From contig CAYGSU010000010.1 in assembly GCA_964352715.1 (NCBI GenBank), forward strand, positions 1-64,000: a DNA stretch of 64,000 nt, written 5' to 3'. Origin of the DNA: JAVKBW01 sp964352715. GTDB taxonomy: Bacteria > Pseudomonadota > Alphaproteobacteria > UBA8366 > Aestuariispiraceae. Shown here one piece after another: positions 8,882-16,799 of the stretch. Within the stretch, counting starts at the first letter, position 1; each line of letters starts with the position of its first letter. The notes below the pieces were generated by a model, which saw nothing but the letters and a program-made list of their open reading frames with translations, made no database searches and had not been told where the DNA came from. The position numbers and the translations under genes are program-made.

Positions 8882-9247
8882 ATGAACAGTTACCTCAAAC
8901 ACAGGATTGATCGCGTTCGATGGCTAAGCGACCGGCTTGACAGCCGGTACCGTATCCCCGGAACGCAGATCCGCTTCGGATACGATTCCATCATCGGGCT
9001 TATCCCCGGCATCGGAGACGCTGCCGGGCTTTTGCTGTCTGCCTATCCTGTTTATGTGGGCTGGCGCAGCGGCCTGCCCAGGACGACGGTGCTGAGAATG
9101 CTCGGCAACGTGCTTGTCGATTCCACCCTCGGCAGCATTCCGGTGATCGGCGATGCGTTCGACCTTTTCTGGAAAGCGAACAAGCGCAATCTTGGCATCC
9201 TGGAGCGCCACGCGCCGGAGGTTGACCGAACCGACAACCGGAACTGA
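8882..9247 (+). CDS. DUF4112 domain protein
   Basis: A 121-residue protein with the DUF4112 pattern: IRFGYDSIIGLIPGIGDAAG at about 31-50, then a second copy-like GSIPVIGDAFDLFWKANKRN before the C terminus. These are small, probably membrane-associated proteins of unknown function found in proteobacteria. A GTG at 8864 could extend it by six residues. It follows yqaE by 67 bases and is probably co-transcribed with it. Confidence 0.85.
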   Translation: MNSYLKHRIDRVRWLSDRLDSRYRIPGTQIRFGYDSIIGLIPGIGDAAGLLLSAYPVYVGWRSGLPRTTVLRMLGNVLVDSTLGSIPVIGDAFDLFWKANKRNLGILERHAPEVDRTDNRN

Positions 9248-9316
9248 TCAAGACAGCTCTCGCCGTCCCTACCCTGGGTTTCAATCTGTAGCAGCCATCA
9301 GCCCGGCCAATAGAAA

Positions 9317-9342
9317 AACCCCCGCCAGCTATGGCGGGGGTT
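9317..9342 (-). terminator. Rho-independent terminator of the OmpA-like gene
   Basis: A perfect 11-bp stem (AACCCCCGCCA with TGGCGGGGGTT) and a 4-base loop. On the minus strand it is followed by TTTTCTA, directly downstream of the ompA-like gene. It may also slow plus-strand transcription coming from the DUF4112 gene. Confidence 0.85.
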
Positions 9343-9402
9343 AATTCTTCATTGCGGTCACCTCTAGAGGCTAGACGGGACCGTCATTCTGTTCGTACAG
9401 AC

Positions 9403-10356
9403 TTAAAGCGCCTGTTCGAACTTGCCTTTCATGGTGATCACCACACGACGGTTAAGCGCTTCACGCACACCATCACCGGTTTCGACCGCAGGATTGGATT
9501 CACCTTCGCCTTCAACAACGAACTCGTCGACTTCGTAGACATTCAGGCCATGGCCGATCAGGGCTTCTCGAACGGTCTGAGCCCGGGCTTCAGCCAGTTT
9601 CTGGTTGTAATCGGTCGAGCCGGCGCGGTCGGTATGTCCTTCCACACGGATCGAGATATCGTCCAGATCCTTAAGCTTACCCGCCAGCGTGTCGATCGTC
9701 GTCCGGCCGAGGGTGTTCAGGGTCGACTTGTCGAAATCGAAATAGATGACTTCGCGGTCGATCGTCATTTCCGGAGCAGCGGCAACGACGGTTTCTTCAG
9801 CAGGTTCAACCGAGGAAACCTGTTCAACCGGCTCCGGCGGTGTCATCGCGGCCCAAAGCTGATTCATGGCCGACTCGAAGCCTTCACGGCAGGCAGCGAT
9901 GTGATCTTTCTGCCAGCCTTCTTCAGCCTGTTCGACCCAGCAGTCGAATTTCGTCTGCGCATTGGCCGCAAGACCCGGCGCGATGCTCGGGGCCCCCTTG
10001 CTCAGGGCGTCGACAAGCTTCAGGCGAGCACTTTTGAGGTCATTCATCGTGCCGGCATCGTCAATGCCCCACTGTTCGGGCTTGAACGGCGCCGGGACTT
10101 TTCCGCTACGCGCCATCAGCCCCTTTGCGGCATAGGTCTCGGCGTCGATGTAGTCATACATTTCGGTGAACTCATACGTGCTGAGATCCTGATATTCACG
10201 AGCCAGTTCCGACGTAAAGTTCGTACCCGTGATGTTTGCGCCCTTGATCGCATCATAATCCGGGAAAATCGGATTAAAAGCGTTCGCTGTGCCGGCCGTC
10301 GCCACAAGGGCGGTGATTGCCGTTGCACTGAGCACCGTGTTCTTGAATGTCATCAT
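9403..10356 (-). CDS. OmpA family outer-membrane/peptidoglycan-binding protein
   Basis: A 317-residue exported protein with a signal peptide ending near residue 26 (TAGTANA). Its middle region (about 30-180) is not a recognisable OmpA beta-barrel. The C-terminal OmpA/MotB peptidoglycan-binding domain (about 195-315) contains YFDFDKSTLN, VEGHTDRAGSTDYN and LAEARAQTVREAL. The His-Thr-Asp-Arg cluster is the usual diaminopimelate-contacting region. It likely tethers the outer envelope to peptidoglycan. The 5' leader contains a short hairpin (10378-10394). It is monocistronic with its own terminator. Confidence 0.9.
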   Translation of the reverse strand: MMTFKNTVLSATAITALVATAGTANAFNPIFPDYDAIKGANITGTNFTSELAREYQDLSTYEFTEMYDYIDAETYAAKGLMARSGKVPAPFKPEQWGIDDAGTMNDLKSARLKLVDALSKGAPSIAPGLAANAQTKFDCWVEQAEEGWQKDHIAACREGFESAMNQLWAAMTPPEPVEQVSSVEPAEETVVAAAPEMTIDREVIYFDFDKSTLNTLGRTTIDTLAGKLKDLDDISIRVEGHTDRAGSTDYNQKLAEARAQTVREALIGHGLNVYEVDEFVVEGEGESNPAVETGDGVREALNRRVVITMKGKFEQAL

Positions 10357-10557
10357 AAAGCTATCCTTTCGTTATGAGCGCCGGTGGCGCTCTTCAAAAC
10401 TCATCAAGCGTGGTGATGGCGTCCGAATCCGAATGTTTCGACGGTCGCCACATCAGCCAGCTAACAAGTCAACGCGACAGCGAGGAGATAGTTGCCCAAT
10501 CTAAACAAAAAACCTTGAAGGAAGAGTTTGCCGTCTCAGCATTGTCACCAACTGAGA

Positions 10558-11127
10558 TCAATCGAAGACGCAGTCTTCGTTCGGGTTCAGGATGTCTTCT
10601 TTCAGGCTTTCCGACAGCGGGTTGTTACCGGCCCACAGGTCGACCAGAACATGCATGAGGTGCTTCCCGTCTCTCTGAAGAACCTGATCACCGTTCAGAA
10701 GAACCCGTGTGCCGCGCCTGGGTGTGAAGAAGACCGTCATGACGTCGCCAGCGTCGATGCGCGCGAAAATGGTATCGAAAGCCGCCATATCCTTATCGTT
10801 CAGCTTGGGGTCCAGACGCGTCACCCAGGATGACGGCGGTTCGTCAGGCAATGTGATATCCGGTGATACCTGGATACGAAGCCTGGACGGCGTCGTTTCA
10901 TCACGCATGGCCATCATGGTCGGCGCGCCGGTTGTGCGCGCCGCAAGCTCTACCCTGTAGACATCAGCGGTTACGACTTCACGGATGCCGCATCCGACGG
11001 TTTGGTAGATATCCGTGTTCTGCGACGACGTTTCAGCACCCGCTGTCCCTGTATGCAGCGAGACCAGCGTGATGATCCCGGCAGCGCAGGACAGCCCTGC
11101 TCTTTTCAATTTTCTTTTGTAACGCAT
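10558..11127 (-). CDS. Exported chalcone-isomerase-like protein
   Basis: A 189-residue protein with a signal peptide (cleavage near GTAGA at about residue 31). The mature part matches the bacterial chalcone isomerase-like fold (Chalcone_3 type): VGCGIREVVTADVYRVEL at the start, GDVMTVFFTPRRGTRVLLNG in the middle, and LVDLWAGNNPLSESLKEDIL near the end. In bacteria this periplasmic family has no established catalytic role. It lies upstream of the ompA-like gene on the same strand with a 200-base gap, so probably has its own promoter. Confidence 0.65.
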   Translation of the reverse strand: MRYKRKLKRAGLSCAAGIITLVSLHTGTAGAETSSQNTDIYQTVGCGIREVVTADVYRVELAARTTGAPTMMAMRDETTPSRLRIQVSPDITLPDEPPSSWVTRLDPKLNDKDMAAFDTIFARIDAGDVMTVFFTPRRGTRVLLNGDQVLQRDGKHLMHVLVDLWAGNNPLSESLKEDILNPNEDCVFD

Positions 11128-11471
11128 TGTCCGCTGCCCCTATTCAAAAAAAACCACCGTTGTCAGCATAATAAAACGCGCCAGCGAAGTTTGCGTTTCA
11201 AAAAATAGACACAATTAATCACATTTTTGGCCATTTTCAGCGGTGAAAACCTAAATAAAGCGTACCTAGGTAATGGAAAAGGGAGTAAATTGGTGCCAAT
11301 TTTTCAGGATGAGTACTATATACTAGGAATTGTGAAGCCATGTTTGATCAAACGGACGGTCTCTCGAAAGTCGGGCCGGAACCGTTGATAGGACACCTTA
11401 ACCGTTTCTATCTTTAACAACAGGACGTCCAGAATACGTCAGCAAGACGGATGTCTTTATTCCGAAAGTAA
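11128..11471. other. 344-base AT-rich divergent intergenic region
   Basis: This noncoding stretch separates the divergent chalcone-isomerase-like and KdpD-like genes and is clearly richer in A and T than its surroundings. It contains a perfect 10-bp palindrome, TTTGATCAAA, at 11343-11352. It also has a GGAAC followed 20 bases later by CGTT; the spacing is too long for a standard EcfG promoter. No open reading frame with a ribosome-binding site was found. Confidence 0.5.
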
Positions 11472-13454
11472 ATGTGCGCCATGGAGTCGGCATCAGAAGA
11501 AGCCCCCATCATTAAAAAAGTAGTTGTCATATTGACCGACACGGACTGGTCGGTCGTTAAACGCGCGGCATCGCAAGAGTTCCGCAGCCCGCCTTCGAAC
11601 TGGCTGGTATTCTTCATCGACCAGGGCGGTGGCGACATGACCGGCACAGTGACCGGCCGGGTGCGAGATATGGCTTTTCTGGCTGAGCGATCCGGTGCGA
11701 CCGCGGCTGTTGGCGATTACAATGATCTTGTGGCCAAATTTGAGGCTCAGCCTGAAACGCTGGAGAAGATCCTGATTGTCCGAGGATCTGGCGTTATCGG
11801 CAAAGTTACCGGTTGGCTGTTCAAGGAACGGCTTAAATCGCATGCCAAAGGCGCCATAATTCGCAGTATCGCGCTGCGAAACTCGCTGTCTGAAGCATCG
11901 CTGGCTGTCTCGGGGACCACCAGATTTTCGAGGCGCACGGTTCTCGACATGATAAAGGTGGCGATCATCGTATCGATCAGCACCGGGTTGAGCTGGCTGG
12001 TGCATGACCATACACCAGATGGCTTCGCCATGCTGCTGATGCTTGCCGGCACAGTGGTGTCAGCTTCCATTCTGGGTCGGTGGGCTGGCATTCTGACGGC
12101 GACGATCAGCATGCTGGTGCTGAAGTTCTTGTTTTTCTCACCGGTCGGCACAATCCGCATAGACCGGGTAGAGGATATCATCCTATTGTTTGTCTTTCTG
12201 TTGGTCGGTGGCGGCATCAGCATGCTGGCGGGCCGGGCGTCGGACCGCCTGAAAATCGTACGGGAACGGCAGGTTTTCAGCGAAACCATGTTCAGAATGG
12301 CGCGAAGCCTTGCTGAATCCTCATCGCTGGAAGACATCTCAAAGCATTTGTCGTTCGAACTGGGCGACACACTGAATGCGAAGGCCTATCTGCTCGACTG
12401 TAGGCATGATCCCGAGATTCTCTCCGAAAGACTGTCAGGTCTGATCGGGCATGAAGTCCTGGAAGGCGACATGAGAGCCTTGCAGTTTGCAATCGACACC
12501 AAAGAGCCGGCCGGTTACGGAACCAACGCCGCAAGTGAAACCATTTTTCACTTCCAACCGATTATGGTTGCTCGGGAGCCGCTAGCCGCGATCGTCATTT
12601 CTAACGTGGATGAGGCGAAACTGGGCGATCCCAAGCTGCGGGTACTCATCGAAAGTATATCCGACCTTTGCGGTATCGCCCTGGAACGACTGTTCGCAGA
12701 ACAGGAAATGAAGGAAGCGAAAGCCAACGAAACCTCCGAACGGCTGCGCTCGACCGTCCTGTCGTCGCTGTCACATGATTTCAGGACGCCCCTGTCAACC
12801 ATCATCGGCAGCACCACAAGCCTGCAGCAGTTCCGGAGCAAGTACGATACCAAAACCGTCGATGAGCTGCTGGAAAACATCAACTCCGCCGCAACGCGCC
12901 TGGATCGTTTCGTTGACGAGGTGCTCGAGCTTACAAGAATTCAGGACGAGGATATTACCTCCAAGAGCGACCCGGTCGATTTCGTTGATATTGCCGAGAC
13001 CGTAGTCGATGCGATGCAGTCAACACTGTCCAACTTCCAGCTTGAGCAGAAGTTCGACCATCCCGTGCCCCTGGTGTCGGGCGACCCCATGCTGCTGGAA
13101 AAACTGCTGCAGAACTTTCTGGAAAATGCAGCGAAATATTCACCCGCCAGCACACCAATTACGTTGTCGCTGCAAAAACGGGAAAGCGAAGTCGTGGTCA
13201 GTGTGTCCGACAAGGGTATCGGCATCGCGCGGGAGAATATCGAACGGATTTTTGAACGTTCCTACAGGGTATCGTCGGTTCCGTCAGAAGACAGAAGTGC
13301 AGGACTCGGTCTATCGATCTGCGCAGAAATTGCGCGCCTGCACAAAGGTCGTGTCTGGGCGGAAAGCGAGGGTCTGGGAAAAGGAACTACTTTCTTTTTC
13401 AGCCTGCCGATTGGGAATATAGTGTCGTTCGAACCTGCGGAGGCGATTGCCTAA
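11472..13454 (+). CDS. KdpD-like sensor histidine kinase lacking the N-terminal KdpD domain
   Basis: A 660-residue membrane kinase. Residues 15-140 form a divergent Usp-like region (AFLAERSGATAAVGD). Residues 158-260 hold the four-helix DUF4118 membrane block typical of KdpD. Residues 270-410 look like a GAF-type domain. The H-box LSSLSHDFRTPLSTIIG is followed by an N-box (NFLENAAKYSP) and G-boxes (DKGIGIA, GLGLSI) of the HATPase. Full-length KdpD is near 890 residues and starts with a KdpD sensor domain with a Walker-type motif; that part is missing here. The cognate regulator follows 12 bases later. No kdpFABC genes are in the window, so the output is unknown. Confidence 0.88.
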   Translation: MCAMESASEEAPIIKKVVVILTDTDWSVVKRAASQEFRSPPSNWLVFFIDQGGGDMTGTVTGRVRDMAFLAERSGATAAVGDYNDLVAKFEAQPETLEKILIVRGSGVIGKVTGWLFKERLKSHAKGAIIRSIALRNSLSEASLAVSGTTRFSRRTVLDMIKVAIIVSISTGLSWLVHDHTPDGFAMLLMLAGTVVSASILGRWAGILTATISMLVLKFLFFSPVGTIRIDRVEDIILLFVFLLVGGGISMLAGRASDRLKIVRERQVFSETMFRMARSLAESSSLEDISKHLSFELGDTLNAKAYLLDCRHDPEILSERLSGLIGHEVLEGDMRALQFAIDTKEPAGYGTNAASETIFHFQPIMVAREPLAAIVISNVDEAKLGDPKLRVLIESISDLCGIALERLFAEQEMKEAKANETSERLRSTVLSSLSHDFRTPLSTIIGSTTSLQQFRSKYDTKTVDELLENINSAATRLDRFVDEVLELTRIQDEDITSKSDPVDFVDIAETVVDAMQSTLSNFQLEQKFDHPVPLVSGDPMLLEKLLQNFLENAAKYSPASTPITLSLQKRESEVVVSVSDKGIGIARENIERIFERSYRVSSVPSEDRSAGLGLSICAEIARLHKGRVWAESEGLGKGTTFFFSLPIGNIVSFEPAEAIA

Positions 13455-13466
13455 GGGCCCTGGTTA

Positions 13467-14165
13467 ATGAAAATTCTAGTTGTCGACGACGAGGATCAGA
13501 TCCGCCGCTTCCTTGTCGCCAGTTTGACGGCGCACGGGTTTGACGTGACCGAAGCTGCCACCGGCAAGGAAGCCATTCAGCGCTTCACGACGGGTTCACC
13601 AGACGCGATGGTTCTTGATCTGGGCCTGCCGGACCAGGACGGCATCGACGTCCTGAAAACCATTCGTGGTTTTTCAACGGCGCCTGTGATCGTCCTGTCG
13701 GCCCGTCATCATGAAGCGCAGAAGATTACCGCTCTGGATGCCGGAGCGAACGACTACGTGACCAAGCCCTTCGGCGTCGGCGAGCTGCTGGCGCGCCTGC
13801 GACGCCTGATCAGGGACCTGTCCGATGCCGATGCGACGGCAGCAGACGGGATAATCACGGTGGCGGATCTTTCGATCAATGTGCCGGAACGGTCAGTCGT
13901 CAGTTCCGGAAAACGCATCAAGCTCACAAAGAAGGAGTTCGAGATACTGCTGCTGCTGGCGCGTCATGCCGGCAAGGTTCTCACCCATTCCCAGATACTG
14001 GAAGATTGCTGGGGCGACGCCTACAAGGACCAGACGCACTATCTGCGCATCTACATCAAGAATCTCCGCCAAAAGCTCTCGGATTCAGGTGACGAGCCGA
14101 AACTGATCGTCACCGAACCCGGCGTAGGATACCGGCTTACAGCGGAAGCGGACTCTGCCGCTTAA
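13467..14165 (+). CDS. KdpE-like OmpR-family response regulator
   Basis: A 232-residue response regulator. The receiver domain (1-115) has the acidic pocket at Asp7/Asp8, the phosphoacceptor Asp51 (VLDLGLPD) and the KPFG lysine near 101. The C-terminal OmpR/PhoB winged helix (about 130-228) includes LTKKEFEILLLLARHAGKVL and the recognition region DQTHYLRIYIKNLRQKL, which is close to KdpE. It is co-transcribed with the upstream kinase (12-base gap) and followed by a strong terminator. Confidence 0.92.
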   Translation: MKILVVDDEDQIRRFLVASLTAHGFDVTEAATGKEAIQRFTTGSPDAMVLDLGLPDQDGIDVLKTIRGFSTAPVIVLSARHHEAQKITALDAGANDYVTKPFGVGELLARLRRLIRDLSDADATAADGIITVADLSINVPERSVVSSGKRIKLTKKEFEILLLLARHAGKVLTHSQILEDCWGDAYKDQTHYLRIYIKNLRQKLSDSGDEPKLIVTEPGVGYRLTAEADSAA

Positions 14166-14190
14166 TTCATCTGCATGTCATGAAAAAGGT

Positions 14191-14222
14191 AAACGGCGCC
14201 GGTTGGGGGACCGGCGCCGTTT
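14191..14222. terminator. Bidirectional terminator between the kdpE-like and sigma-factor genes
   Basis: A perfect 12-bp stem, AAACGGCGCCGG with CCGGCGCCGTTT, around an 8-base loop, between two convergent genes. The A/T ends on both sides let it act in both directions. Confidence 0.85.
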
Positions 14223-14257
14223 GTAGCGATATAGGTGGGTTAGGGAGTAGGGGAGAC

Positions 14258-14776
14258 TCAGGCAGCCCACGCAATATCGCTGTCGTTTCCGACCACCCCG
14301 AGGTGGTTGCGGATTTTGGTCCGGGCGCGGCACAGGCGTGACTTCAGCGTACCGACCGGTTCGTTCAGAGATTTGGCGATCGCCTCGTAAGACCGTTCAT
14401 TCACAGCCACATCCTTGATGACACTGCGGTCCTTCTCGGACATGCCTTCGATGAAACTGCTTGTCTGCTTAAGCAGGATCGAAATGTTCTGGTTGGCCGG
14501 CTGAACACGCGGTCCCTGGCTGATGACGTGGTCCGCATGCCGTTTGCATACCTGGTCATGGCGCTTCCTTGAGAGAAAGATGTTGCGCATCATGGTGAAC
14601 AGCCAAGCATTGAGATTGGTTCCGGGCCGGAACTGGTCCGCCTTCACCAGCGCACGTTCCATACAATCCTGAACAAGATCTTCTGCTTCGGCCTTGCGGC
14701 CACCGCCGACCAACGAGCGGGCATATTTTTCCAACTGGGGAATATGTTCGCCAAGTTCGTCTCTAACCATGCACAT
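14258..14776 (-). CDS. ECF-type RNA polymerase sigma factor
   Basis: A 172-residue sigma-70 family factor. The region 2 sequence includes EAEDLVQDCMERAL and FRPGTNLNAWLFTMMRNIFL, which contact core and the -10 element. Region 4 includes RSYEAIAKSLNEPVGTLKSR, the -35 helix-turn-helix. The GTNL-AWLFT--RN pattern is like EcfG-type (general stress) and related alphaproteobacterial ECF factors. The start at 14776 is chosen for its GGAG; the frame runs open to 14881 without support. No anti-sigma factor, NepR or PhyR gene is adjacent, so its control must lie elsewhere. Confidence 0.88.
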   Translation of the reverse strand: MCMVRDELGEHIPQLEKYARSLVGGGRKAEAEDLVQDCMERALVKADQFRPGTNLNAWLFTMMRNIFLSRKRHDQVCKRHADHVISQGPRVQPANQNISILLKQTSSFIEGMSEKDRSVIKDVAVNERSYEAIAKSLNEPVGTLKSRLCRARTKIRNHLGVVGNDSDIAWAA

Positions 14777-15078
14777 TCGATTGCTCCATCGGTAATTGAT
14801 GTCGTTGTGACACCTGAAACATGGGGACGGAGGGTGTAAAATTTCGCAGCTGAATACCGGGCCTGCGCATAAAGATTTCATAAAGAAATGTATGTCTGCC
14901 GCTGACGATATACCCGAACCAGTCGGGGGAAAAACAACATATCACTCTGTAATAAAACAATTTTTTGTATTTTTGTCGGCCTGAAAACAGGGATTCGCCT
15001 GACCAATATTTGAGTAAAAAAAGCCGCCCGGACTGTTGAAGGCCCAAGGCGGCAAATCCGGTAAAGCCGGAAAAGGCC
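14777..15078. other. 302-base intergenic stretch upstream of the sigma-factor gene
   Basis: AT-rich noncoding DNA that should hold the sigma-factor promoter (minus strand) and, at its far end, the terminator of the next small minus-strand unit. No convincing coding frame was found, and no GGAAC-type ECF promoter was seen upstream of the sigma gene. Confidence 0.5.
15016..15053 (-). terminator. Terminator of a small minus-strand transcript
   Basis: A GCCGCC/GGCGGC stem on the minus strand is followed by a run of seven T residues (15016-15022). It lies 26 bases past the stop codon of the 37-residue frame at 15079-15192. Confidence 0.65.
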
Positions 15079-15192
15079 CTATCGCCTGAAACACCGGCAG
15101 CACATCAGGGAAAAACGGAAATTGACTGCCGAAACAAGCGCCCTGCCGGCGGCGCCCAGAAGTCCTCGCACAATAGAATCACGCTGTGACAT
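15079..15192 (-). CDS. Possible 37-residue microprotein
   Basis: A short frame with a good ribosome-binding site (CAGGAGA about 8 bases before ATG) and its own downstream terminator. The product starts MSQRDSIVRGLLGAAGRALV and ends with a basic, cysteine-containing tail (CCRCFRR). I do not recognise it. The combination of start signals, size and terminator suggests a real small transcription unit, but it could equally be a small regulatory RNA. It sits between the sigma-factor gene and the DUF1328/CsbD pair. Confidence 0.42.
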   Translation of the reverse strand: MSQRDSIVRGLLGAAGRALVSAVNFRFSLMCCRCFRR

Positions 15193-15387
15193 GTACTTTC
15201 TCCTGATTTGACCATGTTCCTGTAAAACGTAACGCCTATCGATACAGGCGGGTTGCTTTCAGAACAGACGGTTCGGGCAACTATTTCGGAGGCCGCATGG
15301 AAAACCGCCCGCCTGAAGCATCAGACGGACGGCTATCCTGGTGTATTTTACATCACGATCCTCAAGACCGCAGCCGGATCTACCCGG

Positions 15388-15564
15388 CTACATTCGAGGT
15401 GTTCGGCCCCGTACGGCGCCCGCAATAAGCGAGATCACGAACAGAACGATAAACACAAAGAACAGAATCTGTGCGATATCGACAAATGCTTCCGAGATAC
15501 CGCCAAAACCGAAAACGGCGGCGACAAGTGCAAGCACCAAACATGTTACAGCCCAACCAATCAT
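15388..15564 (-). CDS. DUF1328 (YtjA family) membrane protein
   Basis: A 58-residue protein of two transmembrane helices, read from the minus strand. The first helix has the family pattern GWAVTCLVLALVAAVFGFGG and the second ILFFVFIVLFVISLI, which together identify DUF1328/YtjA. Members are small inner-membrane proteins often induced in stress. An AAGGA lies upstream of the start. It follows csbD by 33 bases on the same strand, forming a two-gene unit. Confidence 0.9.
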   Translation of the reverse strand: MIGWAVTCLVLALVAAVFGFGGISEAFVDIAQILFFVFIVLFVISLIAGAVRGRTPRM

Positions 15565-15597
15565 TTTTTCATCCTTTCCTTAATTGAATAGAATTTG

Positions 15598-15795
15598 TTA
15601 CGCGGCATTAAGCCAGTTTTCGTACTCTTTCTGGGCTTCTTCCTTCGCGAGCCCGTACCGCTTTTGCAGTGTCGCGATCAATTGATCCTGATCGCCGTCA
15701 ATGCGCATCAGGTCGTCATCGGTAAGTTGTCCCCACTTCGATTTGAGCTGACCCTTAACCTCGTTCCACTGACCCTTTAAAATTGACTTGTTCAT
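15598..15795 (-). CDS. CsbD family stress protein
   Basis: A 65-residue hydrophilic protein that matches CsbD over its whole length: NKSILKGQWNEVKGQLKSKW, then LTDDDLMRIDGDQDQLI and LQKRYGLAKEEAQKE. CsbD-like proteins are general-stress proteins of unknown biochemical role in many bacteria. GGAG precedes the ATG. It is the first gene of a unit with the DUF1328 gene. Confidence 0.95.
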   Translation of the reverse strand: MNKSILKGQWNEVKGQLKSKWGQLTDDDLMRIDGDQDQLIATLQKRYGLAKEEAQKEYENWLNAA

Positions 15796-16035
15796 TGACT
15801 GCTCCTTTCCCTCGCTTGTTCAGATCAAGCCGCCCATCCGACAGAACCGATATTTGTTTGTTTCCGGCCGCTTGCGACCAACTGATCAGACAACGCGGCA
15901 ACGGTGACTGCGGTTGCATAAAAAAGGTGCAATGAGCCGAAATTTGTATTTCAGCAAAAAAATGTAAGGTGGCTGCAACCAGCCATGCTGCCAGGCGTTT
16001 TAGTCGTGACGTTCACAGCAAGCAGGAGATTGATA

Positions 16036-16440
16036 ATGTTGAATATTATAAAAGTATCAGGTCTGGCGGTATTGCTTGGCACAACCTCGATGGCAGCCAA
16101 TGCCGACACGTCGTATCAGGATACGGCCGGTGTTTCGGGTAGTTCAGCAGAATATGTACAGGTTGCAGAAACCACCGTAACCAAGAACAATTCGTTGGAA
16201 GATGAAAAGGCAGCCATTGGCGAAAAGTTCGAGGAATGGTCGAACAAGATCTCGGAAGGGACCGAGGAAGCCACGGATGAAGCATCCGACGCGCTGAACG
16301 AGGCCTGGGAAGATGTTTCCGAGGCTTGGGACTCGCTGCAGGAAGCCACTGAGGAAAACTGGGAAGCCGCGAAGGAAAACTATGATGAAGCGGTTGTGCG
16401 GCTCGAAAAGGCCTGGGACGAAATGACGTCCGAAAGCTGA
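16036..16440 (+). CDS. Exported acidic, helical protein of unknown function
   Basis: A 134-residue protein with a signal peptide (cleavage after AANA at about residue 22). The mature part is strongly acidic and helical, with repeated units of the type EAWEDVSEAWDSLQEATEEN: Trp or Tyr recurs about every 7-11 residues, flanked by Glu and Ala. This resembles amphipathic coiled-coil or apolipoprotein-like segments rather than an enzyme. AGGAGA precedes the ATG at 16036; the longer frame from 15985 has no support. It is divergent from csbD. Confidence 0.75.
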   Translation: MLNIIKVSGLAVLLGTTSMAANADTSYQDTAGVSGSSAEYVQVAETTVTKNNSLEDEKAAIGEKFEEWSNKISEGTEEATDEASDALNEAWEDVSEAWDSLQEATEENWEAAKENYDEAVVRLEKAWDEMTSES

Positions 16441-16459
16441 TCCGCCAATTATTGATGGC

Positions 16460-16496
16460 GGCGCCGGACCGGGTTGGAAACACCCTGTCCGGCGCC
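16460..16496 (+). terminator. Probable terminator after the acidic exported protein gene
   Basis: A GC-rich stem of GGCGCCGGA pairing with TCCGGCGCC, extended by partial CGGGT/ACCCT pairing, 19 bases past the stop codon. The following T run is weak (GTTGT), so the call is moderate. Confidence 0.5.
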
Positions 16497-16540
16497 GTTG
16501 TCGCAGTCGGGCCTCAAAAAAGGCAGGACAAGATGTTAAC

Positions 16541-16690
16541 ATGAGAATGGTAGCTGTAATCGGACTGGTCTTGAGTTTGGTCGTGCTTGCTTACTCATAC
16601 AGCACGAACGTCAAGCAGGACGACCAGGTTCAGATGGATTCGGAAGTTACAAGCCCGCAGATAACGGGCGACGAAAGCAATTCCAGCTAA
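16541..16690 (+). CDS. Possible 49-residue membrane-anchored peptide
   Basis: The frame starts MRMVAVIGLVLSLVVLAYSY, a single N-terminal transmembrane segment or signal anchor, followed by a polar, Asp/Gln/Ser-rich tail of about 28 residues. A strong rho-independent terminator lies 41 bases after the stop. The ribosome-binding site (AGGACA) is somewhat distant. I do not recognise a family. The membrane-plus-polar-tail layout and terminator make it more than a random frame. Confidence 0.5.
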   Translation: MRMVAVIGLVLSLVVLAYSYSTNVKQDDQVQMDSEVTSPQITGDESNSS

Positions 16691-16731
16691 CAGCTGGGAA
16701 ACGGCTGGTAGCAGACTGCTTGGATTTTTCT

Positions 16732-16756
16732 GCCACGAATTTTCTCGTGGCTTTTT
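16732..16756 (+). terminator. Rho-independent terminator
   Basis: Stem GCCACGA/TCGTGGC with a six-base loop, followed by five T residues. It lies between the 49-residue frame and the MscS gene. Confidence 0.85.
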
Positions 16757-16799
16757 GCCGTTCTGCTCGGGTTTGGTAGTGAAGTAAGGGTGGTGGCTA

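Noticed and set aside
9331..10377. A 348-residue plus-strand frame opposite the OmpA-like gene.
   Set aside because: Antisense to a gene with a signal peptide and an OmpA C-terminal domain, and it runs through that gene's terminator.
11387..11415. GGAAC...CGTT as an EcfG promoter before the KdpD-like gene.
   Set aside because: The spacer is 20 bases, beyond the 16-17 expected for EcfG-type promoters.
15297..15428. A 43-residue plus-strand frame starting at ATG 15297 with GGAGG upstream.
   Set aside because: It overlaps the DUF1328 gene antisense for about 40 bases, has no recognisable features and no terminator; support is too weak.
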